Shown: piece by piece, positions 1 through 11,937 of the stretch | Position numbering within the stretch: the stretch's first letter is position 1 | How the letters are laid out: every line of letters starts with the position of its first letter | Source: Geosiphon pyriformis | Lineage: Eukaryota; Glomeromycota; Glomeromycetes; Archaeosporales; Geosiphonaceae | Assembly (NCBI GenBank): GCA_016748015.1 | Contig: JAAOMT010000128.1 | Location: 1,137,294-1,201,293 of the forward strand | Length of the DNA stretch: 64,000 nt | Direction of reading: 5' to 3' | Notes under the pieces: model-generated | What the model saw: the letters and a program-made list of their open reading frames with translations, nothing else | Told to the model about the DNA's origin: nothing | Databases searched by the model: none | Position numbers and translations under genes: made by a program

Positions 1-1675
1 TGAATCAGAAGAGATTGGACTCACCAATTTCTACATCTCAGCCAACAGCCCAAAAATATTAAAATTTCTATCCACAACACAACTGAAAATGTTATTAAAA
101 TACCAAAGGGAACCATCATTGGATATTTAACCACTGAAGTTGAGGATCAACCACCAAACCACATTCCAGATTTTTCACAACTGTGTGAATATGTGGACAT
201 TACATCACAAACCATCTATGGATGAAGTGAATGCTATCTGCTCCAACCAGAACAATTGGAACAGATAAACATAAAAAATCTAGACTCACTCCAACAGATG
301 CAACTAAAGATGTTACTCAGCAACTTCAATGACATCTTTGCTAGCAAAAATGAATTTGGCTGCACCAATATCATCCAGCATCAGATCAAAACTGGAGATG
401 CAATGCCAATTAAACAAAGAGCATACAGAGTATCACCAGCTAGCCATGAGATCATTTATTAAGAAATCAATCAGATGCTTAACAATGGGCTAATTCAGCC
501 ATCAATAAATCCATAGTCATTACCAGTAGTACTAGTCCAGAAGAAGAATAGAAAAATTCACTTTTGTGTAGATTACCAGAAATTGAATGGAATAACTAAG
601 GGAGACAGCTATCCAACTCCAAAGATCCAAAAACTATTTGATGCTTTTGAAGGAAACAAATAGTTCTCAATACTGGATCTAAATAGTGGCTACTGACAAG
701 TAGCCATAGATCCAGCTGACAAAGAAAAGACCGCATTTACAATAAGAAAAGAAAATTTTGAATTTGAAGTCATGCCATTTGGCTTGATAAACACTCCAGC
801 AACATTCCAACAGCTCATGAAAATTGTATATACTGAACTACTATGGAAATCAGTAGTCATATACTTAAACGACACCAATGTATTCTCAAAAACATTTGAC
901 AATCATCTGCATCATCTTCAGCAGGTGTTTAAAAGACTAAGAAGAGCCAGATTGAAACTAAATGCAATGAAATGTTTCTTTGGAAAAACTGAACTCAAGT
1001 TTTTGGGATATGTTGTAAGCAAAGATGATATCAAAACAGATCCAGATAAGATCACAATAGTAAAAAACTTTCCAGTACCAACAAACTTGCCAGAACTAAA
1101 GGCATTTTTGGGATTCGCAGGCTATTATCACCGCTTTATCAAGAACTTTTCTAAACTAGCTCAGCCATTTTACCAGCTACAAACTAAGAATGTAAAGTAT
1201 AAATGGACTGAAGCTCAACAAAAAGCATTTGACACATTGAGAAGAAAGCTTATTCAAGCTCCAGTGTTGATGTATCCAGACCACAACAAACCATTCATTA
1301 TTACTACAGATGCATTAGGTCAAGCATTGGGAGCAGTACTATTGCAGAAAAGACCAGATGAAAGAGAACATCCAATAGCTTATACCAGTAGAAGCTTAAG
1401 TCCAGCTGAAAAGAACTATGGAACTCCAGCACTGGAACACTTAGTAATCTATTGGGCAGTCATAAAATAGAGAGAATACTTAAGCCAAAAGTTTGAAATA
1501 TACATGGATCACAAGGAATTGACTTCAATTCAGAAACAAGAATTTGCAGATAATCACCATGCCAAATAGAAAATAGAACTTTCACCATTTAACTATACAG
1601 TACATTATAAAAAGGGAAAAAATAATGGAAATGCCGACAGATTGTCATAAATGAGACAAATCAAAAAACATTTCA
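1..1675 (+). pseudogene. A0 pol: reverse transcriptase and RNase H, broken
   Basis: One frame with several TAA, TAG and TGA codons encodes the spacer before RT (about 1-460), the RT palm and fingers (about 480-1140) and a Ty3-type RNase H (about 1290-1660). Recognisable pieces are the substrate-binding VMPFGLINTPATFQ at 772-810, the catalytic YLND at 862-873, the palm motif FLGYVVSKDDIKTDP near 1003-1050 and the RNase H start FIITTDALGQALGAVL near 1290. YLND is the YxDD box with the first Asp changed to Asn, which by itself should abolish polymerisation. The N-terminal end lies outside the window. Confidence 0.92.
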
Positions 1676-3056
1676 ACCCAAAAATATAACAAAAGATGAA
1701 TATACAAAAATACTAACAACTACAATATTATATAAAGACTCAATTGTTCAAGGAGAAATTATCTTAAAAAGAACAAAGAGACATAAAACAACAATCCAAA
1801 TATTTTATTAACCATCAAAATATACTTTACTGGAAAAACAAGAAAAATCCAGATCAACCAACCAGAGTAATCACAGAACCAGAGAAAGAGACAATATTAT
1901 TCAATATGCATTCAGACCCAACAGCAGAGCATTTTCACAAAAAAGCAATCATAGAAAGAACCAGAAAAAGATACTATTGGCCAGCAATGTATCCAAACAT
2001 CATCTAATATGTGCAAAATTGTGATGCTTGTCAGAGAAAAGGAAAAGCAAAACCAAGTAAACCATTAAGACCAATCAAAGTGGGACAACCATTTGATCGC
2101 ATTGGAATTGACTTAGTTAGACCATTAACAATCACCAGCAGAGACAACAAATATATCGCAGTAGTTATGGACTATCTTACCAAATGGCCAGAAACAAAAG
2201 CCATTCAAAGAGCAGATGCAGAATCCGTTGCCGAATTCATTCATCAAGATTTAATTTGTTGACATGAATGTCCAAAAGAACTATTATCAGATCAAGGAAC
2301 TCATTTTGTGAACAGAACACTGGCAGAATTAAGTCAAAGATTTGGAATTAAAAGACTATTATTATCACCATATCATCCACAAACCAATAGACTAGTTGAA
2401 AGATTCAATAAAACATTGTGTAAAGAAATCACCAAAATTAGTCAAGAAAACCAAGACAAATGGGATTTGTTCATACCATCAGTATTATTTGCTTATTGGA
2501 TAATGAAACAAGATATCACACAAGCAACACCATTTGAACTAGTATACGGTAGAACAGCAACATTACCAGTTGAAATAGAGGTCAATACATATTCAATTGA
2601 ACCAATAACAGAAGATAATTTTCAAAAAACATTGTTGAGAAGAACATATGACTTAATGAAAACACTAGAAAACAGACAACATACAAAAGTCACAAAAGAA
2701 ACAAAAAGAGAGACACAATAACCAACTACCAGACAAACCAGTTGAATTCAAAATTGGAGACAAAGTACTTTTACATCGTACTAAAGCGGAAAAACAATGG
2801 AGTGGAAAAATTTGACCCCAAATGGGACAAATCATTTCACATTGAAAAAATTCTTGAAAATGGAGCTTACAAATTAAAATGGGACAACAAAATCTTAGCC
2901 AAAACAGCACATGATGATCAACTGAAACAATATCACCAGATAGCATCATTATTTACCAATAACATTCCACAACTAGGAGTACAAAGAATACTAGTTCAAC
3001 CAGATGAGATTCCACGAGATCTGGAACTAATCATAGTTATTAAACCAAACATGTAA
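1676..3056 (+). pseudogene. A0 pol: integrase, broken
   Basis: The product would insert the cDNA into host DNA. The zinc-binding H-x6-H is intact in MHSDPTAEH (about 1900-1935) and the C-x2-C in CDACQ (about 2023-2040). The catalytic triad is intact at codon level: Asp at 2110-2112 (GIDLV), Asp at 2290-2292 (LSDQGTHF) and Glu at 2398-2400 (LVERFN), with 35 residues between the last two. The C-terminal domain resembles the GPY/F type (WDKSFHIEKILENGAYKL, about 2824-2880). Stops interrupt it near 2008 and 2262, and the frame shifts near 2720-2810. I see no chromodomain. Confidence 0.92.
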
Positions 3057-3094
3057 AATCAAACAATCAGAGAGTATATAAAGACACAGTATAC

Positions 3095-3751
3095 GTGACA
3101 AAAGCAATCAAAAAAATGGAAATACCAGATCATATTCACATTATAGCTCAACAACTGTTTCAGACCTTAAGTCAACAACAGTTAGACATGGAAATTATCA
3201 TTAACAACCAAACAATTTGCTATCAAAACACTAAAAAAAAGACAAAGAATACACCATATCAGCAGGTACCAAAAAATGATAAAAACCGGTCAGATAACAT
3301 AATAGAAAAAGTAAAAAACACATTTGGGAAAATACTTATTATAGCACCAACAGAAAAACTTACAAAAGAAAATTGAAAACAATAGACAAAACAATTTCCA
3401 ATATCATACTGTTACTACCAGTTAGGTCGGAAGTTGAATATTCAGAAGTTGTATATTGACAAATCCAAGAAAATATTCAACCAAGACATAATACAACAAA
3501 TTGAAAAATTTATCAGAAAGAAAACAAATTCAACACTACATGTTAAAACAATGTACTGACTACACAACATATTTTGAAATTATCTAGAAATACTATTACA
3601 CTCTGACATGGAAACTATAACCATTAACCAATAGGGAAGAATGAACAATACACAAGTAGAAGACGTAAGAAACAGAGTTGAACAAACAATACTTGAAAAA
3701 GAAGTATTAGAATTAATTCAAAACAAAGATTTTGATGGAGCTCAATATTAA
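3095..3751 (+). pseudogene. A0 third ORF (ORF3A), unknown function, broken
   Basis: A separate coding region follows integrase after about 40 bases and ends at a TAA (3749-3751) just before the polypurine tract. It keeps one frame through 3751 with a few premature stops, the first TGA at 3374-3376. It is clearly homologous to the ORF at 46198-46857 of A1 (shared pieces KMEI, ITINNQTICYQN, TKENW, QFP, YIDKSK, VEQTILEKEVLELI). The first recognisable codon here is GTG; A1 has an ATG ten codons further upstream. I see no signal peptide, membrane segment or known motif. I do not recognise the family, so function is open. Confidence 0.75.
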
Positions 3752-3765
3752 AAAAGAGGAGATAA
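3751..3765 (+). other. Polypurine tract of A0
   Basis: The purine run AAAAAGAGGAGATAA lies directly before the LTR start TGTTAC. It is the expected primer site for plus-strand DNA synthesis and fixes the LTR boundary. A1 has AAAAGGAGGGAATAA in the same place. Confidence 0.85.
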
Positions 3766-3838
3766 TGTTACTCATAGAAAAAGAAAACAGATATAAGAAA
3801 ATAGGAGACCAATAAGAGAATAGTAGTTAACATATGAG

Positions 3839-4019
3839 CACATTGCTCAGCAATGTGAAGCAATATCAGAAAGTATAGCACATTGTTCAGCAATATGGAG
3901 CCATATCAGAAATCATGGCACATCACTCAGCAATGTAGAGCAATGTCAAGAAAATATGGCACATTGCTTAGCAATATGAGCATTGCTTGAGAAATTATAG
4001 CACATTACTTGAGAATGTG
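3839..4019 (+). promoter_or_regulatory. U3 array of palindromic motifs, about 40-bp period
   Basis: Five copies of a motif begin at 3839, 3879, 3919, 3960 and 4001. The first is a perfect 19-bp palindrome, CACATTGCTCAGCAATGTG (3839-3857); the others are degenerate. Weaker half-sites (AGCAATATCAG and similar) lie about 20 bp into each unit. The array sits about 30-200 bp upstream of the TATA box, where an enhancer or operator array would be. Binding by a host factor is inference. Confidence 0.7.
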
Positions 4020-4045
4020 AGTGATTTCATAGAATCCAAATTATG

Positions 4046-4053
4046 TATATATA
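4046..4053 (+). promoter_or_regulatory. TATA box of A0 LTR
   Basis: TATATATA follows the U3 array. The same box occupies the same place in the other family A LTRs (45939-45947, 56153-56160 and 62521-62528, minus strand). Confidence 0.6.
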
Positions 4054-4164
4054 GTGGTAGCATTAGAAGTAGAAAAAACAGATCTCTCAGTTTAGATTTG
4101 ATCTAAACAACCTTCCATTCACAAATATCAATAAATAATTATTCACCATCTTAATCCACTTTCC

Positions 4165-4238
4165 ACTATTAACACTTCATGTTGATAGTAAGTGATACTT
4201 AACCACATGAAAACAATAGCTTTTGATTATGGCTATTG
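4165..4238 (+). other. Two adjacent RNA hairpins in the LTR leader
   Basis: Hairpin 1 (4165-4189) pairs ACTATTAAC with GTTGATAGT around ACTTCAT (one mismatch here). Hairpin 2 (4214-4238) pairs CAATAGC with GCTATTG. Both lie downstream of the TATA box, so they would be in the transcript. The solo LTR at 61919-62772 keeps both with perfect stems (62383-62407 and 62334-62358), and A1 keeps hairpin 2 at 45761-45785. Confidence 0.6.
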
Positions 4239-4647
4239 ACAGGATATTAACTTGCAATTGCTTTCATTTATTTCTTTATTTTTTTCTTTTATTTTCTTTG
4301 TTTTGTCATTTTGTTGGTTTTATTAAACTGATTAAAAATTAAGTGCTGAGTTATTGATGTCAAGGATAGCCTGGTAAAAGACCCCAAAGGAAGGGTATAG
4401 GAATTGAGAATTTAAGGATAACTTACCAAAAGGGCATCTCTGCCAAGATTACCAGCCACCACACTGAAAAAGAAATTCGATGGAATTGCGATTCCAGAAG
4501 GCTATGGAAAAGACAATACTTGAATTTCTGTCCATTATACAAAAGACTCCACAACAAAACCTTCAGATATTAACACCAGAATACCAACTCAGCACCAAGT
4601 TACAAATTTGTTATTTGACTTGAGACCCCAAATAATCATCTGTAACA

Positions 4648-6327
4648 ATGGATATCTCTTTTGATGAAAAGTTAGGGCACAAGATGGGCAAAGACTTGGG
4701 CTATGGTGCTGACAGTAAGAGTAATAGACCACTGGACTCTTGTACCAACACCCCAAAGGCTAAATGCTTCAACTCTGATATGGTAAAGGCTCTATCTTTG
4801 AGTCCCTGTAATTTTGGCTCTACTATTGATAATATTGACATGGACTTACCTCCCTCTGTTTCTTTGAAATTCACTTTTTGTCTGGTTGCTTCTGTTAAGG
4901 AAAGACTCTGCTTTGAACTGACCAAATTTTTTACACTTGACATTGGTCTGTTGGCTGTTCTCAGAAGTACTCTATGTGACAAACTCAAGGGTGTCAGGAA
5001 GCTATTCTATAAAATTGATGGTTTTGGGGGTGTGTTAACTCCATCAAAATTTCTAGGCATCATTAGAGCGTCTTTCATGTCTGAATCCAGTCTTGTTTTG
5101 GCTAAACAGTTGGCTGTGTCTAAGAATATTGTTGTCAATACTAATCTAAAAAAGATTGGCATATGATCAGATCAGGAAATTGTTATCAAAGAGATTCTGG
5201 TCAATCTGCCCAAATCAGCAGTTGAATCAGCTTTGGTTAAGTATGGGAAAATTTTTTCAATCAAAATACAACTAATTGGTCTTTGGTAGAAAGTGCTGGT
5301 AAAGTTTAAGAGTTCTCAAGTTGCTGACCTGGTTGTGTTTAAATGGTCAATCTTGCTGGGTAAGGACTCGGCGCATGTTGTCAAAGCCAATACTGACAAA
5401 CAAATATGGAATTTAAAGGACAGCTATCATGCTCTCCTATATATTCTGCTAATGGGCACAACTGCCCATGATCTCTTGGGTCTGGTTCAGTTATATAATA
5501 GAAAGACTTGCTATATTTCTAGGAACTTGGTATCTTACACAAGGGCCTACTGTGCTGTCATATGGTTTGATTCTGAAGACACCAGAAAGGCTGCCATTTG
5601 CTCTACACTAGTGTTTAAGAGTGTCAACCTCATCTGGACTGGTTTGTCTTCTCTTAAGTATGCTGCATGTGATAATTTTGGTTACGTTTTCTTTGAATGT
5701 GGCAGTGATGAAAAAAACTTTGGACAGAGTTTCAAAAAAAGATTTTTTTGTTCCAATTCAGATAAGAAGCACCTTGTGCTCATCTATGCCAAAAAACAAG
5801 CTCCCGTGTCTTATCTAATCTCCTTTGGTGGTGTGACTTGGGCTTCTATAGTAAGCAGCTTTCCTAAAATTTTATCTTCTATACTGTTTATTGAGACCAA
5901 TTTGGGCATGGGATTGGTTGACAGTTCAATGTCTACAGTTACAATTCTGGCTTTACATATTAGTGTCTTCAAGTGTTCGCTTAAGAATGTGTTTGACTAG
6001 GTGGCTGACATTTCACATAAGCTGAACAGATTGCTGGCTGTTTCATTGGTAAGTGTTCCTGTTTTTCCCACTCCTGAACACAACCTAATGCTGGATATGG
6101 CTGTTGACACTCCATTGTTCATTCCTTTTATGCCTGGTGTGATCACTGCTATCTCCCAAGACATTTCTCCAAGTGGTTCTCAAGTTTTAACTGCGAAAGT
6201 AGGTGGCCTAAAAGCTAACCTGATGGTTCTGAAGAATTCAGTTAAGGCAATATTGAATAATTTGGACTCTTTTGGTTCTGATAGTGGTGTGATAACCCTT
6301 TTTTCCCCAATGAATAGTTTAACTTAG
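4648..6327 (+). pseudogene. LINE copy 1 ORF1 (RRM-like, zinc-knuckle RNA-binding protein), broken
   Basis: One frame covers the whole stretch with stops at 5164-5166 (TGA), 5287-5289 (TAG) and 5998-6000 (TAG). It aligns along its length with ORF1 of copy 2, for instance KIDGFGGVLTPSKFLGIIR against VNGFGGATTLSKFEGII. The middle (about 5170-5330) corresponds to the RRM-like part of copy 2. The CCHC knuckle near 5665-5705 is degenerate (ACDNFGYVFFECG). ORF1 proteins of this class bind element RNA; that role is from the family. The start codon is lost upstream. Confidence 0.85.
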
Positions 6328-9300
6328 AAAATTACTACTTGTAATGTTAGAAATATGAATGTCCCTGCTAAGCAGAATGACATAATTAGATGATATATGA
6401 CTTCAAATAATGATATTTCAATAGTTATTGAGACTAAGCTTTGCTCCAGTGTTAAGTCTTGAATTGCAAATAAGTTTTCTGGTGTGAAGATTTTTACTTT
6501 GGGTCTGGATACTGGGTTTTTAGGTACAGGCATCACTTTAATCATAAATGAAAGTTTAACCAAACATGTTTCAAAAATCTCTGAGATTCCGGGTAGACGT
6601 TTGATGGTCTGTTTGCTTTTTAAAAACAAATAATCTGTTTTTGTGTTGGGTTTATATGTGGAGGCTTCTCTGGATAGCCATATAATCTAGGCTGGTCTTA
6701 TTAATTCCTTTATAGTCAGAGCTTATAATGAGAGTATTTTTGTTATATTAAGTGGTAATTTCAATGAGGACAGGAACAAATATAGCTTTAGCTTTAGTAA
6801 ATGTGTAGATCTAAATCTGGTCAATATATTAATCAATAGTTCTTATATTAGGACTTCTATTTGGAGGAATTTCAGAGGTGTTGAAAGGATTATTGATTAC
6901 ATTTTTGTTTCATAAAGTTTGAATAATGCTTTAGTAAATGGGCAAGTTGTGGATGTAGATGAGTTTTTTAGCACTGATCATAGTTCTGTTTAAATTACAA
7001 TTGGTCTTGGTAGAATTTTGGATCCTGTCTTGAAAGCCATTTGTGTTTAAGCCAACAAAAACAAGTAGAGATTTAATGTCAAATATGCTAATAGGGTTAA
7101 ATGGAAGTAGTATAAAATTGCATTTTATGATAATCTTGCCATGTTTTCTAATGTATTTGCTGATTGTTATTGTTTGTTTAATCTGGATGACATGTGAAGC
7201 ATTGTTTACAAAGCCATTTGTTTTTCAGCAAGTGAAGTTTTCTCGAAAACTTGGCCTAAGAATTTTAATGGTGGCTTTACCAAGTGTTCTTCTCACTATC
7301 ATAGATTAGAACTTTTGGTTTCTAAGTTGGTGAAGGCTTTATATTCTGTGTCATCTAATAAGTTTGTCTCTCTGTTGAATGTTTGAATATCTCTAAATTC
7401 TGTTAATGCTTCTGTTATCAAATCTCTTTTTCTTTTGGGATCTTATTTTGATGCCATTAGATCAGCTTTGGCAAAGATTATAAAGTCTTATCATTCTCTT
7501 AAGATGATAGAATCGAAACATGCTAAGGACTCTCAAATCAGGCTGGCAATTGACAAAAAGATAGAAAACTTTGAGTTAAATAAGAGCCAAATCATTAAAA
7601 GTGTACTTGAGTAGCCATTTCACAAAATTATATTGGATCACCTGGTTGTAAATGAAGACCTCATTTTGAAGCCTGGTTTGGTTAAATTTTATATCAATAA
7701 AATTATGGAGGGCTGGACCAGAAAGTGTGTGGTGGTTGACAATGTTTCAGATGAATGGCTTCACCAATTTCAACCCTTGGAGCATGTTTTTGATAATGCT
7801 TTTTTGAATATGATGCACCCAATTGAGATGGATAAATTTTTTGGTGTGGTTTTGAATTTGCCTGATAATAAAGCTGCTGGCCTTTCTGGTATTACAAATA
7901 AACTATGAAAGCATTATGACAGGTCTGTTCTGGATTTGTTTTTGGTGCTTTTGAACTCTTGTTTGATTTGTGAATCTGTTCTGGATCCTTGAAAAGAGGC
8001 CTGAGTGTCTATGATTTCTAAACCCTATGACTAAAAGAGAGTTTTTATGAATATCTAACTCATAGCACTAATTGAAACTGCCCACAAAATTCTTTCTAAG
8101 ATTTTTTCTGATAGGATTTTTGTGGTGTGTAGTAAGTATGATGTTTTTTATGGTGACAACTTCTCAGTTCTTAAAAGTACAATGACACAGTCTCCTATTT
8201 TTGCTATTGGTTCAGTGATTGAGGATGCTTTGAAAAAGAATTGTGAACTTTGGCTTGTTTTACAAGACATGAAGAAAGCATATGATTCAATTGGTTGAGA
8301 ACATCTGAAAAAAAGTTTGGTCAGAATCAAAATGTGCAGTAGATTCATAAAATTTTTTGAGAGTATTCACAATGGTTGCATGAACAGAGTGATGACTGAT
8401 TTTGGATTGACTAATAGTTATAGTGTTCATGATGGCTTAGATTAGAAGAAAGTGTTTTTACTTCTTCTTTGGCATATTTTTTACAACACATTGTTGTATG
8501 AAGTAAAGAGACAAGAGGCAATATGTGGCTATAGAATGAATTCACATTATGTTGCCAAAACTGGTTGCATAGATCTCCAGGATGGTTTGATTTTTTTTCT
8601 TGCTGCAGGTGTACTATATGGGTTGGTTCTAGTCAGACAGCTACACAACACATTTTCAATGTTGCCAGTGAATTTTTCAGGATGAATGATATCTCGATCA
8701 ATACCAACAAGACTGTAGCAATTCTGATTAATTGCAGGGTAGCAGCTTCTTTTTTATCTGTCAGTGGCGCTCCTATTTTCATCACCAAAAAAGGTGTGTC
8801 TCACCAATATCTGGGTATTTTTTTTTTCCAATGGGTTGTCTAAGCCTAGCTTGGCCAAAGCACATTCAAATGTTTGGTTTTTTGCCAATCTTGTTCTGAG
8901 AAAAGCAATTTCAGACAAACACTTTTCTTACTTGGTTTCAGTAGTTTTTCATCTTATTGTTGGTTACAGGACCCAGTTTAGCTTCATTTCTGCTAGTGTG
9001 TGCCAAAAATGGGATGTTTTAATTTGAAAGAGCCTGAAATTGAAATTGGGTCTGCCCTTGGACTTTCCTAATGATGTTTTGCACCACTCTTTGTTTTATG
9101 GCTTAAAGACTTTTGAGCAGGTCCAAGCCGAAGACAAGATTGCTGCTGTAATATGCTTTACTAACTCTGTTAAAATTTTGGGCCAATTGTTCACACATAG
9201 GTCGCATGACTTACAAGTCTTGAGTTGGTGTCCTGTACATCTCTTGTGTTCTTCACTTTACATTAGTGTTAATCTTTTGAACAACTTCTTGGCAGATGTG

Positions 9301-10936
9301 GTTTGGGTCTTTCTCGGCTCTGGTTTGTCTTTGGGTAATCTTATGTATAATGTTTTTTGCTTTCAGCATGGAACTTCTTTGTCTGGTATCTTTGGTGAGT
9401 TAATGTATTTCAAGTGTCTTCTCTCTCTTTGTCATTATGAAATTGCTTTTGTTAAGCAGCTTCAGTGCTGGAATGGTGCTGTCTTTAACTGAAAGACTTT
9501 CAAGTGGTGAAAGAGACTTGACTTACATGATTCTATTCCTGTTTGATTTGTTACTGCCATTTAGTATCTCTATAATTCTGGTTCTCTTGATGTCAAATTT
9601 CTTCTTTCAGATGTTGCTGCTGCTGGAAACATTCTTGAATCTCATGAGTTTAGGTCAGTACATGATCAGTTGTCTGGCATTAGTGTCTTTGGCTTTTCTG
9701 TGTACATGAATGATTTTCTTTGTAGCTTGAAGAGTGTTGATATAAAAGCTGGTGCTGCTGCATTCTTCGAAGACATTAACTTAGGTCTTGGGATGGAGAT
9801 AACTGGCATAATGTCTTCTACACTGGTGGAGCTTCAAGCCATTGTGTTGGCTCTTAAGTGTATGCTTAGTTCAAGTTCAGTCTGTCTATTTTCTGACAGC
9901 CAAGCTGTTTTGAATGTGTGTAAATCTGAATTATTGTTGTTGGTTTTGGATTTTCAGAACAAATATTGGGTTGAATGTTGACACATTGCTGACATTATAC
10001 GTAAGAGGAATTTGAATATTGGCTGGTATAAGATTAAAGGACACTTAGGTGTTTTGGGTAATGATCAAGCTGACTTACTTGCTGATGTCTCTTCCCATTC
10101 GAACCAGTTCTTTTCTTCCCAGCTCAAGAAATGTTTTGTTTTGGCTAATGACAGTATTGTTTTTGGAAACTCTAGACACTTTGTTTGTGATATTTTTTGG
10201 TCTATCCATCATGCATGCTAGAAATTAAGATCTGGTGCCAAAATTGTGAACAGTTGTCTGCTTACAGATATTAATTGGTTTAAATCATCTCTTGTTTGGC
10301 ATCTTGATTCTTACATGGCTGCTGGTTTTACAAGTTGCCACTTTGCTAACTATTATTCCTATTTTATGAAAGCTTTACATTATAGACTACTTGTTGCTGT
10401 TTGCAAATGCCTCTTTGATAAATGTTACCCTAGTGTGGTGTGCCTATATTGTGGCAATATTGAAGTGTTGGACTATGTTTTCTCTTGTGCATTTGATGTG
10501 GCTGCTTGGAGTTAATTGTTTGTTGATTTTGCTTTTGCTTGGAGAGTTATTTTTGGTCTACCCCATGCCTCCTCTTGTGTGTCACAAATGTTATCTACCT
10601 GTTTGGTTGATTTGGGACTGGTTGCTTTGTTGTACAAAGATTTTATACTTGTGGATTGGTATTAGGAGACCACTTCCTGCTTTGATAACTCTAAGATTGC
10701 ATTTGATAAAGTAGTTGGGTTTGTTTGTAATTTGTGTCTGTCTTTTAAGAATGATATTTGGCTGGTCCACTTTAAGCATTGTGCTTTTATAGAGAAACAT
10801 GATCTGATTCTTCGCAATAGTTTGATCCCTGTTTCAGTGTCTGGTGGCATGTCGACGCTTTCAGTCCAAGTGATTAGATTGCTTGGTATTGATGATACAT
10901 TTGGTGTTAATTTTGGATTGCGCAGTTCTTGTTAGT
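6328..10936 (+). pseudogene. LINE copy 1 ORF2 (endonuclease, RT, RNase H), broken
   Basis: Domains in order: APE-type endonuclease (about 6330-7000; TCNVRNMN, VIETKLC, SGNFNEDR, where the usual GDFN Asp is Asn); RT (about 7630-8860; LPDNKAAGLSGITNKL, LQDMKKAYDSIG); RNase H (about 9700-10130; TLVELQAI, FSDSQAVL, GNDQADLLAD); Cys-rich finger (CLYCG..FSCAFD, about 10440-10500). In RT the codons for the catalytic Asp-Asp box are deleted near 8600-8620: GCTGCAGGTGT joins directly to ACTATATGGG. Frames change several times. Confidence 0.88.
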
Positions 10937-11106
10937 TTTTTTCAGGTATAGATAATTTGATTTCTGTGTACATAGATGTATAGTGTAATTCTGATTGGCT
11001 TGAGTGGCTAATCACATGTAGAAAAAGCATAATTCATACCTAGTATAGATTATTATTTTGATGTATTGTTACTAGGCAGTGTTTGGATTTTGCTCGTTAA
11101 ATTAAT
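10937..11106 (+). other. LINE copy 1 3' UTR and tail
   Basis: The stretch contains the conserved LINE tail (TGATTGGCTTGAGTGGCTAA, CACATGTAGAAAAAGCATAA) also found in copy 2 (19461-19600), the truncated copy (about 59250-59375) and the ORF1-only element (60011-60126, minus). It ends in AATTAATAAAAAAAAAA, the likely 3' terminus. Confidence 0.7.
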
Positions 11107-11830
11107 AAAAAAAAAATATATATATAATAAAATTGTAATTAATTATACAAGTTTTATTACTAATTAATTTTAAAAATTTTTATAGATTATATATATTTGT
11201 TTTTATTAATAAAATATAAACTAAATTTTTAATTTTTTATAAAAATTTGTTAATTTTAATTTTAATTATATGTATTGTATTTTGTCTAATTAAAATAAAC
11301 TATTTAAAAACCAGAAAATTAATTTAATTTTAATTATTAAATTTTAACTATACTCTTTGTTATGGTTTTATTAATTGTATTTTAATTAATATAATAATAT
11401 TAAATTTAAATAATACAATATATATAATTTTTACAAATGTTTTTATAAAATTTTTTTTAAGTATTATAGTTTAATTTATATAATTGTTTATTAGTTTTTT
11501 AAAATTAATATTTACTATTATATTAGTCAAATCTATAGTTTTAAAATAACTTATTATTTATTATTAAGAAATTTATATTTAAAATAATTTTTTTAATAAA
11601 TATATTCAATTTAATCTTAAAAAAAACAAAAAAACATTATAGTTATTGCTAACAATATTAAAGTTAATTTTGCTTAAAAATTTCATAATTTTTATACAAA
11701 TTTTGACTTTAAATGTCTTTGAAATAATATTTAAATTATTTAATTTTATATTATTATTAAAAACAGTTTTTTTATTAAGTATTGTTTATTTATATTAATA
11801 TTTTTTGTAAAAAACTTCTTTCTTTCTTAC
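11107..11830 (+). other. AT-rich spacer between LINE copies 1 and 2
   Basis: Almost pure A/T with homopolymer and TA runs; no coding or RNA gene is visible. Part of it may be 5' UTR of LINE copy 2. Confidence 0.7.
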
Positions 11831-11937
11831 CTCCAAAAATCCTCAAAAAAGCACATTTTCTGTAAAAAGAAGTTTTTTTGTTTTTTTTAGTCTTTATCAA
11901 TATTTTTTTACCTAATAATAACCCATTTTTTGTAGAT

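Larger units (their letters stand above)
1..4647 (+). mobile_element. Ty3/Gypsy-type LTR retrotransposon A0, 5'-truncated by the window edge
   Basis: This is the 3' part of a family A element. It runs from the region before RT through RT, RNase H, integrase and a third ORF to a complete 3' LTR. Order and sequence match the minus-strand element A1 (46185-55565) almost domain for domain. One pol reading frame holds from base 1 to about base 2721 despite many stops, then shifts near 2720-2810. The 3' LTR edge abuts LINE copy 1 at 4648, so A0 probably inserted into that LINE; the other flank lies outside the window, so the target duplication cannot be checked. The element is inactive. Confidence 0.93.
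3766..4647 (+). repeat. 3' LTR of A0 (LTR family A, subfamily 1), 882 bp
   Basis: It begins TGTTAC and ends GTAACA, a 6-bp terminal inverted repeat with TG..CA ends. Its downstream two thirds match the family A LTRs at 55566-56391 and 61919-62772 (in reverse orientation), including the end reading GAGACCCCAAATAATCA. Its U3 array is different from theirs. A TATA box and two hairpins follow the array. The next base starts LINE copy 1. Confidence 0.93.
4648..11106 (+). mobile_element. LINE copy 1 (APE-type non-LTR retrotransposon with RNase H), 5' end missing
   Basis: It holds a gag-like ORF1 (4648-6327), an ORF2 with endonuclease, RT, RNase H and a Cys-rich tail (6328-10936), a 3' UTR and an A-rich end. 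It is co-linear with LINE copies 2 and 3. The 5' end is cut exactly at the A0 LTR, so the missing part probably lies to the left of A0 outside the window. Many stops and indels make it inactive. Confidence 0.9.

Noticed and set aside
2824-2880. Chromodomain at the integrase C-terminus
   Set aside because: Only a GPY/F-type domain is visible; the aromatic cage and following helix of a chromodomain are not seen in any of the four copies.
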